DNA from: Kamptonema formosum PCC 6407
GTDB taxonomy: Bacteria; Cyanobacteriota; Cyanobacteriia; Cyanobacteriales; Microcoleaceae
Assembly: GCF_000332155.1 (NCBI RefSeq)
Contig: NZ_KB235904.1
Location: 1,800,148 to 1,864,147, forward strand
Direction of reading: 5' to 3'
Length of the DNA: 64,000 bases
Shown piece after piece: positions 18,003 through 27,637 of the stretch. The first letter of the stretch is position 1; each line of letters starts with the position of its first letter. A program made the position numbers and the translations under genes. The notes below the pieces were generated by a model. It did not search any database, had not been told where the DNA came from, and saw only the letters and a list, made by a program, of their open reading frames with translations.

Positions 18003-18366
18003 AGGGGCTAGGGGCTAGGGGCTAGGGGCTAGGGGGAGAATGGGGGAGAGGGGGAGGTAAGTAGGAGGGATTATTAACAATTAACAATTAACAATTTTGA
18101 TTAAAATAGCAACCGTGAAGACGTTTAGGGCACTGGCTTCTGGAGGACTTACGCACCCAACTAAAGAAACCGGGGTTTTTTACGAAAATACTTCGTTTTT
18201 ACCCACAGATTCTCTCAAAAACCCGGTTTCTGGGACGACCTCCGTAAATCCATTATGGTTGAAACCATTGATTTGTCACCTATTCCTCCCCATCCTCCCC
18301 ATCTCCCCCATCTCCTCCATCCTCCCTCTCTCTTCCCTAGCCCCTAGCCCCTAGCCCCTAGCCCCT
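18003..18366. repeat. Composite palindrome with nested GGACTTACGCA element
   Basis: GGGGCTA units (18003-18035) and inverted TAGCCCC units (18335-18366) bracket a core related to that at 3013-3192. A full GGACTTACGCA element interrupts the core. Confidence 0.65.
18145..18251 (+). repeat. GGACTTACGCA palindromic element, copy 3
   Basis: Left end GGACTTACGCA, right end a degenerate inverse (CCGTAAATCC). Arms AAAGAAACCGGGG and CCCGGTTTCTGGG lie around ACGAAAATACTTCGT and CCCACAGATTCTCTC. Confidence 0.75.
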
Positions 18367-18394
18367 TCTACTGTGTAAGTTCTCCCCTAAATTA

Positions 18395-18410
18395 GTTCGG
18401 GAACCCGTAC
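18395..18410 (+). promoter_or_regulatory. K-box upstream of groESL
   Basis: GTTCGGGAACCCGTAC fits the cyanobacterial groE K-box GTTCGG-NNAN-CCNNAC exactly. The K-box is described as a light/heat-responsive element acting independently of HrcA. It lies 39 bp before the CIRCE operator. Confidence 0.7.
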
Positions 18411-18448
18411 TGAGAAATTAGTTGCGATCGCCACCTTAACCAGTTAAA

Positions 18449-18475
18449 TTAGCACTCAGGAGTCGAGAGTGCTAA
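18449..18475 (+). promoter_or_regulatory. CIRCE operator (HrcA site) of groESL
   Basis: TTAGCACTC, nine bases, GAGTGCTAA: a perfect match to the CIRCE inverted repeat. It lies 113 bp before the groES start. Confidence 0.97.
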
Positions 18476-18588
18476 CTCTCAAAGAAATAAGCCAAAAGGC
18501 AGAAGGTGCAGAGTAAAAATACTTACCCTCTCCCTGGAAGGCTTAACTCTTAAAAATTTGCAAAGGCTGTAATAAGCGAGGATTTTGT

Positions 18589-18900
18589 ATGGCAGCAGTA
18601 TCTCTGAGTGTTTCTACCGTTAAACCGTTAGGCGAGCGCGTGTTCGTGAAAGTAAGCGCTAGCGAAGAAAAGACGGCCGGTGGTATTTATATACCCGACA
18701 ACGCGAAAGAAAAGCCCCAAGTAGGGGAAATTGCAGCAGTGGGCCCCGGCAAGCGCAACGATGACGGCACTCGCTGTGAAATGGATGTCAAGGTTGGCGA
18801 CAAGGTTCTTTACTCCAAGTACGCTGGTACCGACATCAAACTCGGCACTGATGAATATGTCTTACTTGCCGAAAAAGATATTCTGGCGATCGTTGACTAA
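18589..18900 (+). CDS. groES: Co-chaperonin GroES
   Basis: A 103-residue Gro[22 protein letters not shown] near residue 10 and [20 protein letters not shown] (the mobile loop and its flank) are diagnostic, and it ends [15 protein letters not shown]. It caps the GroEL ring. Its gene heads the groESL operon, with groEL 148 bp downstream in the same direction. Control by HrcA at the CIRCE and by the K-box is expected. Confidence 0.98.
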   Translation: MAAVSLSVSTVKPLGERVFVKVSASEEKTAGGIYIPDNAKEKPQVGEIAAVGPGKRNDDGTRCEMDVKVGDKVLYSKYAGTDIKLGTDEYVLLAEKDILAIVD

Positions 18901-19048
18901 ATAGCTAATGGCTAATGGCTAATTAGCGGGTTAATTCCTTATGGCATTAGCTTAACGGTTAAGAGCAATTAACAATTAGCTATTAGCGATTAGCAATTAG
19001 CAAATTTTTCAAATTACAAACAAATTTCACTTACTGGAGTCGAAAACT

Positions 19049-20689
19049 ATGGCTAAGCGTATCATCTACAACGAAAATGCACGTCGCGCTCTAGAACGCG
19101 GTATGGACATTCTGGCCGAAGCAGTGGCCGTCACCCTTGGCCCTAAAGGTCGTAATGTAGTTCTAGAGAAGAAATTTGGCGCTCCTCAAATTGTTAATGA
19201 TGGCGTTACCATCGCTAAAGAAATTGAACTGGAAGACCATGTTGAAAATACTGGTGTGGCTCTGATTCGTCAAGCTGCTTCCAAAACTAATGATGCTGCT
19301 GGTGATGGTACCACGACTGCAACTGTGCTCGCTCACGCTATGGTCAAAGAAGGCCTGCGGAACGTAGCTGCTGGTGCAAATGCGATCGCTCTGAAGCGCG
19401 GTGTTGACAAGGCGACTAGCTTTTTAGTAGAAAAGATTGCCGAACACGCCAAACAAGTAGAAGATTCCAAGGCGATCGCTCAAGTTGGTGCAATTTCCGC
19501 CGGTAACGACGATGAAGTTGGCCAAATGATTGCCAACGCAATGGATAAAGTCGGTAAGGAAGGTGTGATTTCCCTCGAAGAAGGCAAATCCATGACTACC
19601 GAGCTCGAAATCACTGAAGGGATGCGCTTTGACAAAGGCTATATCTCTCCTTATTTCGTCACCGACACCGAACGGATGGAAGCAATTCTAGAAGAACCTT
19701 TCATCTTGTTAACTGACAAGAAAATTGCTCTGGTACAGGATTTAGTTCCCGTCTTAGAACAAGTAGCACGCGCTGGTCGTCCGTTGCTGATCATCGCTGA
19801 AGATATTGAGAAAGAAGCTTTAGCTACTCTGGTTGTCAACAAACTGCGGGGCGTTTTGAACGTCACTGCTGTTAAGGCCCCTGGTTTTGGCGATCGCCGC
19901 AAATCCATGCTCGAAGATATCGCCGTGTTGACTGGCGGTCAAGTAATCACCGAAGATGCTGGCTTGAAGCTTGACAATACCAAGCTGGATATGCTTGGTA
20001 AAGCACGCCGCATTTCTATCACCAAAGATAACACCACGATTGTTGCCGAAGGTAACGAAGTTGCTGTCAAATCTCGTTGCGAACAAATCCGCCGCCAGAT
20101 GGACGAAACTGAGTCTTCCTACGACAAAGAAAAGCTACAAGAGCGCTTGGCTAAGTTGGCCGGTGGCGTAGCCGTAATCAAGGTAGGCGCTGCGACTGAA
20201 ACTGAAATGAAGGATCGCAAACTGCGTTTAGAAGATGCGATCAACGCTACTAAAGCTGCTGTGGAAGAAGGTATTGTTCCCGGTGGTGGCACAACTTTAG
20301 CTCACCTGACACCTCAGTTAGAAGAGTGGGCAAATAGCAGTCTGAAAGGTGAAGAATTAACCGGTGCTTTGATTGTGGCACGGGCTCTGGCTGCTCCTCT
20401 GAAGCGGATTGCTGAAAATGCCGGTTTGAATGGTGCTGTAATCGCTGAGCGCGTGAAAGAGAAGCCATTTAATGTTGGTTTCAATGCAGCTACTAATGAG
20501 TTTGTAGATATGTTTGAAGCTGGTATCGTTGACCCTGCGAAGGTGACTCGTTCCGCTTTGCAAAATGCAGCTTCTATTGCTGGGATGGTGTTGACGACTG
20601 AGTGTATCGTCGTTGATAAGCCTGAGCCCAAGGATGGCGCTCCTGCTGGTGCTGGTGGCGGTATGGGCGGTGGTGATTTCGATTACTAA
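19049..20689 (+). CDS. groEL: Chaperonin GroEL (GroEL1 type)
   Basis: A 546-residue chaperonin. [17 protein letters not shown] near residue 31 and [15 protein letters not shown] near 86 form the ATP site, and [18 protein letters not shown] near 405 is the family signature. The C-terminus [11 protein letters not shown] is the short Gly-Met tail. Linkage to groES marks it as the groESL copy; cyanobacteria usually have a second, unlinked GroEL. ACTGGAG upstream of ATG 19049 serves as ribosome site. Confidence 0.98.
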   Translation: MAKRIIYNENARRALERGMDILAEAVAVTLGPKGRNVVLEKKFGAPQIVNDGVTIAKEIELEDHVENTGVALIRQAASKTNDAAGDGTTTATVLAHAMVKEGLRNVAAGANAIALKRGVDKATSFLVEKIAEHAKQVEDSKAIAQVGAISAGNDDEVGQMIANAMDKVGKEGVISLEEGKSMTTELEITEGMRFDKGYISPYFVTDTERMEAILEEPFILLTDKKIALVQDLVPVLEQVARAGRPLLIIAEDIEKEALATLVVNKLRGVLNVTAVKAPGFGDRRKSMLEDIAVLTGGQVITEDAGLKLDNTKLDMLGKARRISITKDNTTIVAEGNEVAVKSRCEQIRRQMDETESSYDKEKLQERLAKLAGGVAVIKVGAATETEMKDRKLRLEDAINATKAAVEEGIVPGGGTTLAHLTPQLEEWANSSLKGEELTGALIVARALAAPLKRIAENAGLNGAVIAERVKEKPFNVGFNAATNEFVDMFEAGIVDPAKVTRSALQNAASIAGMVLTTECIVVDKPEPKDGAPAGAGGGMGGGDFDY

Positions 20690-20707
20690 TCGCTAGTTTG
20701 ATGGAGT

Positions 20708-20743
20708 AGAGTGGGCGCAAACGTTTGCGCCCACTCTCTTTGG
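20708..20743 (+). terminator. groESL terminator
   Basis: A perfect 30-bp palindrome (AGAGTGGGCGCAAAC and its complement, 20708-20737) begins 18 bp after the groEL stop and is followed by CTTTGG. It is the likely end of the operon transcript. Confidence 0.75.
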
Positions 20744-20817
20744 TAATATAACGTAATCTGTTGATTAATCAATCAAGCTATCATAGTGGTGTACTCTCTA
20801 GTATACTGAGAGGCTCT

Positions 20818-21630
20818 ATGAAAGCAGAAGTTCTCAAAAGATTATTTAGGGCGATCGCCAGTTCAGACACAGAGGCGATCGACAAATTGACGTATCTGGT
20901 GATTGAAGAGGAACGTCAGAATGGACACACGCTTCTAGCCGATCAGTTAGAGAATATTACTAAGAAAAGCCCAAAAGAGAAGTCCACCTCTAACAATAAA
21001 TCAGTTTCGTCAGTACCAGAGAATCTACAGGCTCTAAGTGAACTACCGACGAGTAAGCGATTTAATCTTCCTCTAGTTAGTGTCATACCAAGGGAAAAAC
21101 TGCGGCATCACATGGTGTTGGCTGAAAGTATTGAGAAACGTTTCCAGCGAATTGAACGTGAGTATGCAGCAAGGGATAGACTTGCTCATCATGGACTATG
21201 CTACAGGCAAAAAATTCTTTTATATGGTCTTCCTGGCTGTGGTAAAACACTGGGAGCAGAGCGTTTAGCCTGGAATACAGGTTTACCACTTCTTAAGGTT
21301 AGATTTGATGCAATGGTTTCATCTTTTTTAGGGGAAACTGCAAGTAATTTAAGGCTCGTTTTTGAAGAAGCATCAAAAAATCCATGTTTATTGTTTCTTG
21401 ATGAATGTGACTCAATTGCTAAATCAAGAGAAGATTTTCAGGAAGTAGGAGAAATTAAGCGGGTGGTGAATACTTTTCTCCAGATTTTGGATGAATATGA
21501 ACCAACCTCTGGTCTGATTGTAGCAGCAACAAACCTCACTAAATCTCTTGATACTGCACTTTGGAGACGATTTGATGATTTGATATCAGAAGGGTTTCCA
21601 CATATTCAGCGTAAGTTCACTAACTCTTAA
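20818..21630 (+). pseudogene. AAA ATPase, C-terminally truncated
   Basis: 270 residues from ATG 20818, which has GAGAGG upstream; a TTG start 19 codons earlier is also open. A helical N-terminal part (residues 1-90) is followed by an AAA module: Walker A YGLPGCGKTL near 136-145, Walker B LLFLDECDSIA near 190, sensor-1 VAATN, and an arginine-finger segment ALWRRFDDLI. Intact relatives continue for about 50-80 residues after this point (a FPLP-type strand and the lid helices), but here the frame turns into ISEGFPHIQRKFTNS and stops 7 bp before the convergent kinase stop. ATP binding may persist, but the lid is missing, so it is probably a remnant. Similar ATPases can be paired with subtilisin-like proteases; no protease gene is present. 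Confidence 0.65.
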
Positions 21631-21637
21631 ATCCGGT

Positions 21638-23002
21638 TCAATTATTCTTCTTATCCATCGCCAATAATGCCGTTCCATAGGCCGACTCTGTGCTAATTGG
21701 TGTAACGATCGGTACTTTTAACAGTCGCGAACGAATAGCAGCCCAAATAAGATTTTTCGCACCGCCGCCAGCAGTATAAACCCGCGTTAAAGGAGTTGCA
21801 CCTAACTCCTGCAATAATTGATATCCTCGCGCTTCAATTCGCGCTATACTTTCTAGTAAACCGTGTAAAAATTCTACTGAGTCCTTGGGGCGAGGTTCTA
21901 GTTTTGGTGGTAAATTCGGGTCATTAATTGGAAAGCGATCGCCTGGTTTTAATAAGGGATAATAATCAAGTAAACTCTCTTGACTAGGATCGATTTTTCT
22001 GCTAAAATTATCTAATTCAGTATCACTAAAAAAGTGGCGCAACACAGCACCGCCTGTATTAGAAGCACCGCCAACTAGCCATAAATTACCTAATTTGTGA
22101 CTATAAATTCCATATTTAGCATTATCAATGCGGGTACGGCTTAATAGTTTTAGCACTAGGGTAGAACCCAAAGATGTACTAGCTTCGCCGGGAGATTTCG
22201 CACCACTAGCTAAAAATGCTGCAATACTGTCAGTTGTACCCGCACGGACTATACAATTAGGGGGTAAAGAAAAGCGATCGCGCATTTCTGCTGTTATTTC
22301 CCCGACGATCGTACCTGGTGCGAAAACTTCTGGTAACTGAATGGTAATATTGGGAATAGTGGCGATCGCATCTGTCAACCATTCCGGGTAACATAGATTA
22401 GCCACGTCATAACCCAATTTCAAAGCATTATGATAGTCGCTGACACCGAGTTTACCGTGTAGCAAAAAACCCAGCCAGTCAGCTTGATGCAGGAAATAAA
22501 GCCTCTGAGAGACAGATAACTTATTTGTTAAATCTCTTGTTAACCACAGGAGTTTTGCCAGACTAGAGGTAGCGCTTAATACTGTGGGGTTGGGAGGCGC
22601 GTAGGGGTAGTCAGCAGCAACCATCGCACTTAGCTTATCCATCACCGCCACCCCTCGCGCATCATTGTAGAGCATCGGTGCAGCCACAGGCTTACCGTTA
22701 GCGTCGCATAGCATTACAGTTGAAGATGTACCATCAATCGCGATCGCTCTTACTTCACGGCGGATTTCTAGGGGAATTTGCGCGATCAGAGAAAATAGCG
22801 CACTCTGCCATATAGAGGATAATTCAAATTGTGGAGTTTCCTGTAGATTTGAGGGAGGCGCGGCAGCTACGCCAGCCGCAGGCATCGCGTTTTGGGGACC
22901 GTCAAAAGGATAACAAACCTCTGCATAGATTTTACTACCAGCATCAATTGCTACAGCCCGCGCCCCGGAAGTACCGAAATCTAGCCCAAGGTAAAAGTTC
23001 AT
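21638..23002 (-). CDS. D-ribulokinase (FGGY family, SePSK-like)
   Basis: A 454-residue sugar kinase. The N-terminus YLGLDFGTSGARAVAID, then RAIAIDGTSSTVMLCD, SDYHNALKLGYD, AGTTDSIAAFLASGAKSPGE and the late LGSTLVLKLLSRT and GGGAKNLIWAAIRSRLL match the SePSK protein of Synechococcus elongatus, as I remember it, along the whole length. SePSK and its plant homologue AtXK-1 phosphorylate D-ribulose at ATP expense. The length is usual for this short FGGY branch. The gene lies 111 bp downstream of an MFS transporter gene in the same direction, which suggests, but does not prove, that the transporter imports a related sugar. Confidence 0.9.
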   Translation of the reverse strand: MNFYLGLDFGTSGARAVAIDAGSKIYAEVCYPFDGPQNAMPAAGVAAAPPSNLQETPQFELSSIWQSALFSLIAQIPLEIRREVRAIAIDGTSSTVMLCDANGKPVAAPMLYNDARGVAVMDKLSAMVAADYPYAPPNPTVLSATSSLAKLLWLTRDLTNKLSVSQRLYFLHQADWLGFLLHGKLGVSDYHNALKLGYDVANLCYPEWLTDAIATIPNITIQLPEVFAPGTIVGEITAEMRDRFSLPPNCIVRAGTTDSIAAFLASGAKSPGEASTSLGSTLVLKLLSRTRIDNAKYGIYSHKLGNLWLVGGASNTGGAVLRHFFSDTELDNFSRKIDPSQESLLDYYPLLKPGDRFPINDPNLPPKLEPRPKDSVEFLHGLLESIARIEARGYQLLQELGATPLTRVYTAGGGAKNLIWAAIRSRLLKVPIVTPISTESAYGTALLAMDKKNN

Positions 23003-23113
23003 AAGACATTATCTTAACAAGACTTAAGTATTTTATTGAACAAGTAGCAATGAACATAATCTAAAAGGCACAATCCAGTGACGGTGGAGTTGAACGATAT
23101 CAACTAGCGGAAG

Positions 23114-24322
23114 CTAGAACGGGTGACTTTTAAGTTGCAAAAGCGAATATTCCAAGCAAGCACCCGCTAGTAAAAATGCGATCGCCCCGACAATTGCCGC
23201 GTTAAGCAAAGATATTCTCAATAGGGGCCCCAAAATCACCCCATATAAACTCATGGCTAAGGAAAAACCACCAAAATATATCCCTACTCCTAATCCTCCT
23301 CGGTGCGGGGGGATGAGGGAAAATACAAAGGGAATCGCGCCATTGGCAACTAAGCTATAACTAGCAATCAGGGCAATTATTAAGATCCATATAGCCCCTG
23401 TCCCCTGAGCAAAAACTAATGCCAGTAATAGCATTGCTGCGATTACTAATCCTGCGATCGTTACTCTCTGATTTCCAAGGCGGGTGGCTAGAATTCCTGC
23501 GGGTAAAGATGCAAAAGCTAAGGCGATCGCAATTCCCACCAGCAGCAATTTCACATCTGTACCCCCAATTTGAGTTTCTAACACCTTCGGCAGAATCTCC
23601 CCTAACATCAAGCGAGTTCCGCAAGCTATACTCATCCCAGTTACAGCAATTAATCCCAGTGCTGGTATAGAAAGCGGTTGATTTGTGGTATGATTTATTG
23701 GTGTTTGGGCCACAGACATATCGGGTTTTTGCGATCGCAATACCGCCACTGCTCCCAATAATACTAAAGAACCGATCGTGAAAGTAATCCCTGGCCCTAA
23801 ACTCAGAATAAAATCACCAGCGATCGGTCTTGCGGCCCCCGCCAGCCCGCCAATTAAAATCAAAACGCTCATTGCTTGAGGCAATTGAGTGTTAACCGCA
23901 TATTGTCCGATCAGCGAGACAGCCGGAGCCCGAAACACAGCCATCGCCAGGGCCCAAGCTACAAGCAGTACAGGCAATACCCAGCGGAAAACTTGGTAGG
24001 GTTTGCCAAAAATGAAAACAGCAGGAATGGCAATAAAAAGAGCTGAAGAAAGGATGATTCCCAAGGAAATTAAGGGAAAACGAGAGCCCATCCATTGCCG
24101 CTGTTTATCTGAAATCCCCCCCATTATAGGTTCGAGCGCTACTGCTAAAGCGTCTTCTATCATTGATATCGGCTGCTCTAACCCTGGAAAGCCAAAACCT
24201 GCAAGCAGTTGAGGCACATAGATCCGGTAAATCATCCATGTTAGGGTAATAGCTGCCTGTACAGCAGCTAAACCACCGACTTGCCTCCACAGAACAGCGG
24301 GCTGAGATGGTGAGAGATTCAT
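23114..24322 (-). CDS. MFS transporter
   Basis: A 402-residue protein with about 12 hydrophobic segments and the basic-acidic loop GGISDKQRQWMGSRFPLI near residue 63, a variant of the MFS loop 2-3 motif (GxxSDRxxxRxGRRxP). It resembles the branch containing sugar-cation symporters in spacing, but the substrate cannot be assigned. A second motif GILATRLGNQRVTIAG occurs near 278. It is co-directional with the D-ribulokinase gene downstream (111-bp gap). The start ATG 24322 fits the hydrophobic onset. Confidence 0.85.
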   Translation of the reverse strand: MNLSPSQPAVLWRQVGGLAAVQAAITLTWMIYRIYVPQLLAGFGFPGLEQPISMIEDALAVALEPIMGGISDKQRQWMGSRFPLISLGIILSSALFIAIPAVFIFGKPYQVFRWVLPVLLVAWALAMAVFRAPAVSLIGQYAVNTQLPQAMSVLILIGGLAGAARPIAGDFILSLGPGITFTIGSLVLLGAVAVLRSQKPDMSVAQTPINHTTNQPLSIPALGLIAVTGMSIACGTRLMLGEILPKVLETQIGGTDVKLLLVGIAIALAFASLPAGILATRLGNQRVTIAGLVIAAMLLLALVFAQGTGAIWILIIALIASYSLVANGAIPFVFSLIPPHRGGLGVGIYFGGFSLAMSLYGVILGPLLRISLLNAAIVGAIAFLLAGACLEYSLLQLKSHPF

Positions 24323-24465
24323 GGTGACTGCATTTTATGGTAAATTTGTCAACCTTATCTCAACTCGGAAGCGATCGGCAATGAAGAGAAGGAAGAAGGA
24401 AGAATTAAGAAAAATTTATGCTCAGTGATTTGTGTAGTCTTCAACCACAATAACACTTGTGAAGG

Positions 24466-26928
24466 TTATATGACTACTAACATCCGCTGCTCGATCGCCT
24501 CCCAAGTTGCACGATTGACTTGTACTGCTGCGCGATCGCACTGCACCATTAGACAATTAGCATACAAGTAATTGCCAAGGGCTTCTCTTTCTGTAGATGA
24601 AAGATTAACAAGTTCTGGGCTAATATTAAAGGTTTTTAACCATGTTTTACGGAGAGAATCGCGAAAGTTGCGGTGTACTTCTAAAGGTTCATTATTCCCC
24701 GGCACCTTTACTTGTAATGCTTCTAATTCTGCAATGAATTGATTCGCATCTTTAGAAATTTGGAGTTTTTCATATTCGCGAGCGAGGATGCAGACGAGGG
24801 CTAAATCACGAGTGCGATCGAGGGCTAAATCGCGGTTAGAATCTAGGGCAAAATTAAAATCCACGTCCAGAAAACGACCGCGAACTTTAACTACTGTCCC
24901 CGCTAATTCGCGGGTAAGTTCGTCAGCGAAGACGCGGGTACGAGCTAATCCTAATGTACCAGTTATGGTGCTAGCGAGGATGCGGGCGCGGGCTAAAATC
25001 AAACCGATATCAAGTCCCAGCAGATGAGCTAGGTAACTGGCTAAAATGCGATCGCGACTGATTGTGAGCATGAAATCGCGGCTGAAGGTGAAATCGCCCG
25101 CAGTTTCTAAAGGCAATTCATAAATTGTTCCTAAACCATCACCCGCATCCTGTGTATAGGCAAAATCACCCCCGCTAATTAAAAGTGCAGTGGCGCGTTT
25201 AGCAGCAGGTCTAATATTTTCTTCGGAATCGACTGTGATTTGATTTGCCCAGGTTAATAAGGCTTGTAATTTGGGAATTTTGATATATTTTTGTGCTTCT
25301 GTTTCTATCAGTAAGAGCAATTCGTCAGCTTTGCTACCCATCATCTCTGCTAATAACAAAAATACTGGTTGCCAACGCTCGTCTTGAAGATGATGGGTAA
25401 TTAATTGCTGGATCTTAACAGTTCTATCAATAAGAGTTAAGTTCTCACTATCATTTTTTCGGCTGGCGAGGGTGGTAAATGCCTCTCTTTGGGACTGCGA
25501 TTGTTGAGCAATTTTGGGTTTTTCTTCGGGCGAGCCGCCATCTTTAGGTAAGTCTTGATAAATATATTGTGCTGTTAAATATTCTTGCATTGTCGGATGA
25601 AAGAAAGCGAGTAAGTCAGCTTCTTTACTAACTAAAATTCCCGGCTTAATTACCAGAGCGTCTAAAACTAAATTCGCATCTAAATTTGGTTGCCTCTTCA
25701 AGTTAATGTTCAGAAAAATTTTAACTTTATCTAGCAGTATTCGTCTTTCAAACAACAGCTTGTTAGACTCAAAACCGAGCGAGGCAATCTCGGAAAGTAA
25801 ATTACTAACTCCCTCCAAAATTAATGATTTTTCGCTATTTTTTAGCTGAAGCCGAGGGTCAGATAATCCAGATTCTAGCAAGAGCCGCCAAACTTGCTGA
25901 TAGAGAGCTTGGCGGCTTTTGGGAAAGTTTTGACCTCGCTCATAAACCAGACATAGTAAAGATAAATATAAAGTATTTATTCCTAAATTTTTTGCCTGGG
26001 AATTTTCCGGCTTTTGCAGAGCTTCCCAGCAAGCTAGAGCATTTAAATTTAGCGATTCTGAGTCAGAATGAAACCAATTACAAAGAAATCGCTCTAACTG
26101 ATTTTCCTCAAAAGGTGAAATTAAAACATTGGCAAATATCGTTAAATTATAGCGATATAAATCAGTTCTACAGGAAGCTATCAAGCGATTTTTCGGATAT
26201 TTATTAACAAAATTATTAATTTGCCAAGTGATAGTTTTTAATTGATGGTTTGGAACTTCGTTCAGACCATCTAGCAGAATCAGTAATTTACCTTTATTTA
26301 ATGTTTTTTCTGTCAACCTATCTGCAAACGGAAAGTTACTATCGGCAAATTCTTCTAAGATAATTTTTTCTAAGTTTACCTTTCTAGCGCTTACTTCTTT
26401 AAGGTCGATGAAAACTGGAATATATGTAGAGTTACCGATTTTGCCAAGTTTTTCCCCATTGAGTGCTTCTAGTGCTATTTGCCGCAAAAATATAGATTTC
26501 CCCGAACCCGGTTCACCTAATACCATCAGATATTGATTTTGGTTTACAGCTTCTATTCCTTCTAGCTTATTATTATAAATAAACTGCCAACGGCGCACTT
26601 GACTTTGATTATAGATAGTTTCTAATTTTTCCAGCGATTCGCAGCGGTGAATATCAGATTCGCGCCAAACTTGAATGGGGATATAAACTGATTCTAATGG
26701 GATTGGTTCGGACTTTCCTAAAATTCTCAAAATGCCGTAGCGTTCGACATATTTGCAAACATATTCTTCAGCGGCGTGATTTATAGATTTTTGGGTTCTT
26801 GTTTTCATAGTTTTGCCAACTATGGCTAAATTACTAAACAATTTACCTTTGTTATCTAAAAGTATTTCGCTGGCAATGTTGGCTATATTGCTGGTGGCAG
26901 TAGCGATTAAGGGTTCAAATCCGAGCAT
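24466..26928 (-). CDS. NACHT-domain STAND NTPase with RD/AR-rich repeats
   Basis: An 820-residue protein. Residues 1-125 form an N-terminal helical region. The NACHT domain begins near 130 with Walker A GEPGSGKS at 138-145 and Walker B LLILLDGLNEVP at 215-226, then IASCRTDLYRY (sensor region) and a helical extension to about 460 (LVIKPGILVSKEADLLAFFH, QEYLTAQYI). Residues about 615-735 contain short repeats of the form RDLALDRTRDLALV and LARARILAS, which in cyanobacterial NACHT proteins make a helical sensor array. The last 80 residues form a conserved tail. Bacterial NACHT proteins include anti-phage sensors; a defence role is inference. No effector partner is adjacent. Confidence 0.85.
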   Translation of the reverse strand: MLGFEPLIATATSNIANIASEILLDNKGKLFSNLAIVGKTMKTRTQKSINHAAEEYVCKYVERYGILRILGKSEPIPLESVYIPIQVWRESDIHRCESLEKLETIYNQSQVRRWQFIYNNKLEGIEAVNQNQYLMVLGEPGSGKSIFLRQIALEALNGEKLGKIGNSTYIPVFIDLKEVSARKVNLEKIILEEFADSNFPFADRLTEKTLNKGKLLILLDGLNEVPNHQLKTITWQINNFVNKYPKNRLIASCRTDLYRYNLTIFANVLISPFEENQLERFLCNWFHSDSESLNLNALACWEALQKPENSQAKNLGINTLYLSLLCLVYERGQNFPKSRQALYQQVWRLLLESGLSDPRLQLKNSEKSLILEGVSNLLSEIASLGFESNKLLFERRILLDKVKIFLNINLKRQPNLDANLVLDALVIKPGILVSKEADLLAFFHPTMQEYLTAQYIYQDLPKDGGSPEEKPKIAQQSQSQREAFTTLASRKNDSENLTLIDRTVKIQQLITHHLQDERWQPVFLLLAEMMGSKADELLLLIETEAQKYIKIPKLQALLTWANQITVDSEENIRPAAKRATALLISGGDFAYTQDAGDGLGTIYELPLETAGDFTFSRDFMLTISRDRILASYLAHLLGLDIGLILARARILASTITGTLGLARTRVFADELTRELAGTVVKVRGRFLDVDFNFALDSNRDLALDRTRDLALVCILAREYEKLQISKDANQFIAELEALQVKVPGNNEPLEVHRNFRDSLRKTWLKTFNISPELVNLSSTEREALGNYLYANCLMVQCDRAAVQVNRATWEAIEQRMLVVI

Positions 26929-26957
26929 GGGTTACGGATGAGTTATTAAACATATAA

Positions 26958-27017
26958 CTAGGGGAAGAGAGGGGCTAGGGGCTAGGGGCTAGGCGCTAGG
27001 GGAAGAGAGAGGCTAGG
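26958..27017. repeat. GGGGCTA heptamer tract
   Basis: Six or more GGGGCTA-like units with interruptions (GGGGAAGAGAG). They lie at the promoter end of the NACHT gene. The 709-bp gap 26929-27637 also holds the element at 27396-27524 and AGCTAAC units at about 27586-27632, but no supportable gene. Confidence 0.7.
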
Positions 27018-27395
27018 GAAAATAGGAACTAGAATTGAGGTTTAGCGGTGCAGTTTGACCCTTCGGCAAGCTCAGGGCAATGCAAGGTCACTGTCTATCA
27101 TTATTGTAATTTTCAGAGCTGGCAACATCCACAATTCTAAGTAAAAGTTCGATGGTAGGCGGAAGAAGGAATAATACTTGTAGAGTCAGCTTTTTAATCA
27201 TCCGTGATTTTAGGTTTAATTAAGTGGATTTACTTATTTCTTCCCAGGTAGTTGCGGATATTATTACTGATGCTTCTTTGCATCAGCGATTCTGGCGAGC
27301 TTAATTCTAAGTAAATTCACTGAGACTGAGCCAATAGCCAAGTACCTACCTGAAAAAGAGGCGTTTGACAGCTATGCTGCCACGCTTCCTCTAGC

Positions 27396-27524
27396 TTATA
27401 CCACTTCTCTAAAAGTTTGCTACAGTTTGGGGTAGGGGCGGGTTCGCGATCAAATTTGCCACCCACAAATAACATTAATAAACCCGCCCTAAGACTGTAG
27501 CATTAATTTAGAGAATTGGTATTA
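27396..27524. repeat. Palindromic element with TTATACCA/TTCTCTAAA ends
   Basis: The left end TTATACCACTTCTCTAAAAG with TGCTACAGT is mirrored on the right by ACTGTAGCATTAATTTAGAG and AATTGGTATTA. Nested inside is an arm pair GTAGGGGCGGGTTCGC and AACCCGCCC. The inner unit recurs at 41167-41226. Confidence 0.7.
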
Positions 27525-27637
27525 GCAAGAGCTAAATCAGATAAAACTTGTGACTGAGTGATTTAAACATTAGCGTGACTATAATATTAACAGCTAACAG
27601 CTAATAGCTAACAGTGAACAGCTAACAGTTAACTAAT

